A DNA stretch of 64,000 bases, taken from positions 124,001 through 188,000 of the forward strand of contig NZ_BMVV01000007.1 of NCBI RefSeq assembly GCF_014650895.1, read 5' to 3'. The position numbers were made by a program, and so were the translations under genes. A model generated the notes under the pieces. The model ran no database searches, had not been told where the DNA came from, and worked only from the letters and a program-made list of their open reading frames with translations. Position 1 is the first letter of the stretch. The number at the start of each line of letters is the position of its first letter. This stretch comes from Streptomyces omiyaensis (GTDB taxonomy: Bacteria > Actinomycetota > Actinomycetes > Streptomycetales > Streptomycetaceae). Positions 63,584 through 64,000 of the stretch are shown one piece after another.

Positions 63584-64000
63584 ATGCGTCCCCACGACGA
63601 GTCCACCTGGACACCTCCGCCGCGCGATCCCGCGCAGCCGAGGGAGCCCGCCCAGCTGCGGCGCATCCTCGGCCTCTTCCGCCCCTACCGCGGCCGCCTC
63701 GCGCTCGTCGGCCTCCTGGTCGCCGCCGCCTCGCTGGTCTCGGTCGCCTCCCCCTTCCTCCTCAGGGAGATCCTCGACACCGCGATCCCCCAGGGGCGCA
63801 CCGGGCTGCTCAGCCTGCTCGCCCTCGGCATGATCGCCACCGCCGTGCTGACCGGTGTCTTCGGCGTGCTCCAGACCCTGATCTCCACCACGGTCGGTCA
63901 GCGCGTCATGCACGACCTGCGCACCGCCGTCTACGGCCGCCTCCAGCGCATGCCGCTGGCCTTCTTCACCCGGACCAGGACCGGCGAGGTCCAGTCCCGG
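63584..64000 (+). CDS. ABC exporter, 5' part only
   Basis: The ATG at 63584 follows GAAGGAG. The readable 139 residues begin MRPHDESTWTPPPRDPAQ, a Pro-rich start, followed by the first membrane segments of an ABC exporter permease (LALVGLLVAAASLVSVASPF, LLSLLALGMIATAVLTGV) and the coupling motif TVGQRVMHDLRTAVYGRLQ, which precedes FFTRTRTGEVQSR. The rest runs off the right edge. It is divergent from marR and probably controlled by it. Confidence 0.9.
   Translation, partial: MRPHDESTWTPPPRDPAQPREPAQLRRILGLFRPYRGRLALVGLLVAAASLVSVASPFLLREILDTAIPQGRTGLLSLLALGMIATAVLTGVFGVLQTLISTTVGQRVMHDLRTAVYGRLQRMPLAFFTRTRTGEVQSR

Overview
This window is high-GC actinobacterial DNA, almost certainly from Streptomyces. 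The signs are strong G/C third-position bias, many GTG and TTG starts, overlapping ATGA/GTGA stop-start pairs, secreted proteins with long Ala-rich signal peptides, and TetR, MarR and PucR regulators. The order bio, urease, tripeptidyl aminopeptidase, CtaG, pfkA, gatD-murT is what I recall from Streptomyces chromosomes. All reading is by eye; no similarity search was run.

Layout. 1-3.9 kb: biotin genes bioA (cut by the window edge) and bioB on the minus strand, divergent from bioF. 4.3-6.1 kb: a small anti-sigma-type ATPase, a damaged cytidine-deaminase-like gene, and an NlpC/P60 wall hydrolase behind a cyclic-di-AMP riboswitch. 6.4-7.7 kb: a ClpP-like protein lacking two of its three catalytic residues, with a small partner gene, divergent from an orphan Phd-type antitoxin over a shared palindrome. 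8.1-10.1 kb: an ABC-2/YhgE-like membrane protein and a divergent TetR. 10.2-14.7 kb: the ureABCFGD cluster, in which ureC carries a frameshift close to its 3' end. 14.9-24.6 kb: tripeptidyl aminopeptidase, PlsC-type acyltransferase, DUF3048 lipoprotein, CtaG-type protein, phosphofructokinase, GatD/MurT (lipid II amidation), peptide deformylase and a TetR. 24.8-29.3 kb: acyl-CoA dehydrogenase, VOC protein, cytochrome P450, PucR-type regulator.

29.5-45.6 kb is the most distinctive stretch. Three secreted proteins of unknown function (minus strand) face away from a 13-gene MCE transporter operon: ATPase, two YrbE permeases, six MCE proteins and four Mce-associated membrane proteins. The operon is tightly coupled and is expected to import hydrophobic substrates such as sterols or lipids.

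45.6-64 kb: PrmC-like methyltransferase, glutathione-peroxidase-like enzyme, a small DUF6011-type protein, an ATP-dependent RNA ligase of the DRB0094 type, acyl-CoA thioesterase II, a Ski2-like helicase, a YdjM-type membrane hydrolase, a trypsin-like secreted protease, three ABC exporter genes (two forming a clearly asymmetric heterodimer), a fused FAD/Fe-S D-lactate-type dehydrogenase, and a MarR regulator divergent from a further ABC exporter that runs off the right edge.

The leads I would follow first are the ureC frameshift, the ClpP-like/Phd locus, the secreted trio beside the mce operon, and the RNA ligase with its zinc-binding neighbour.
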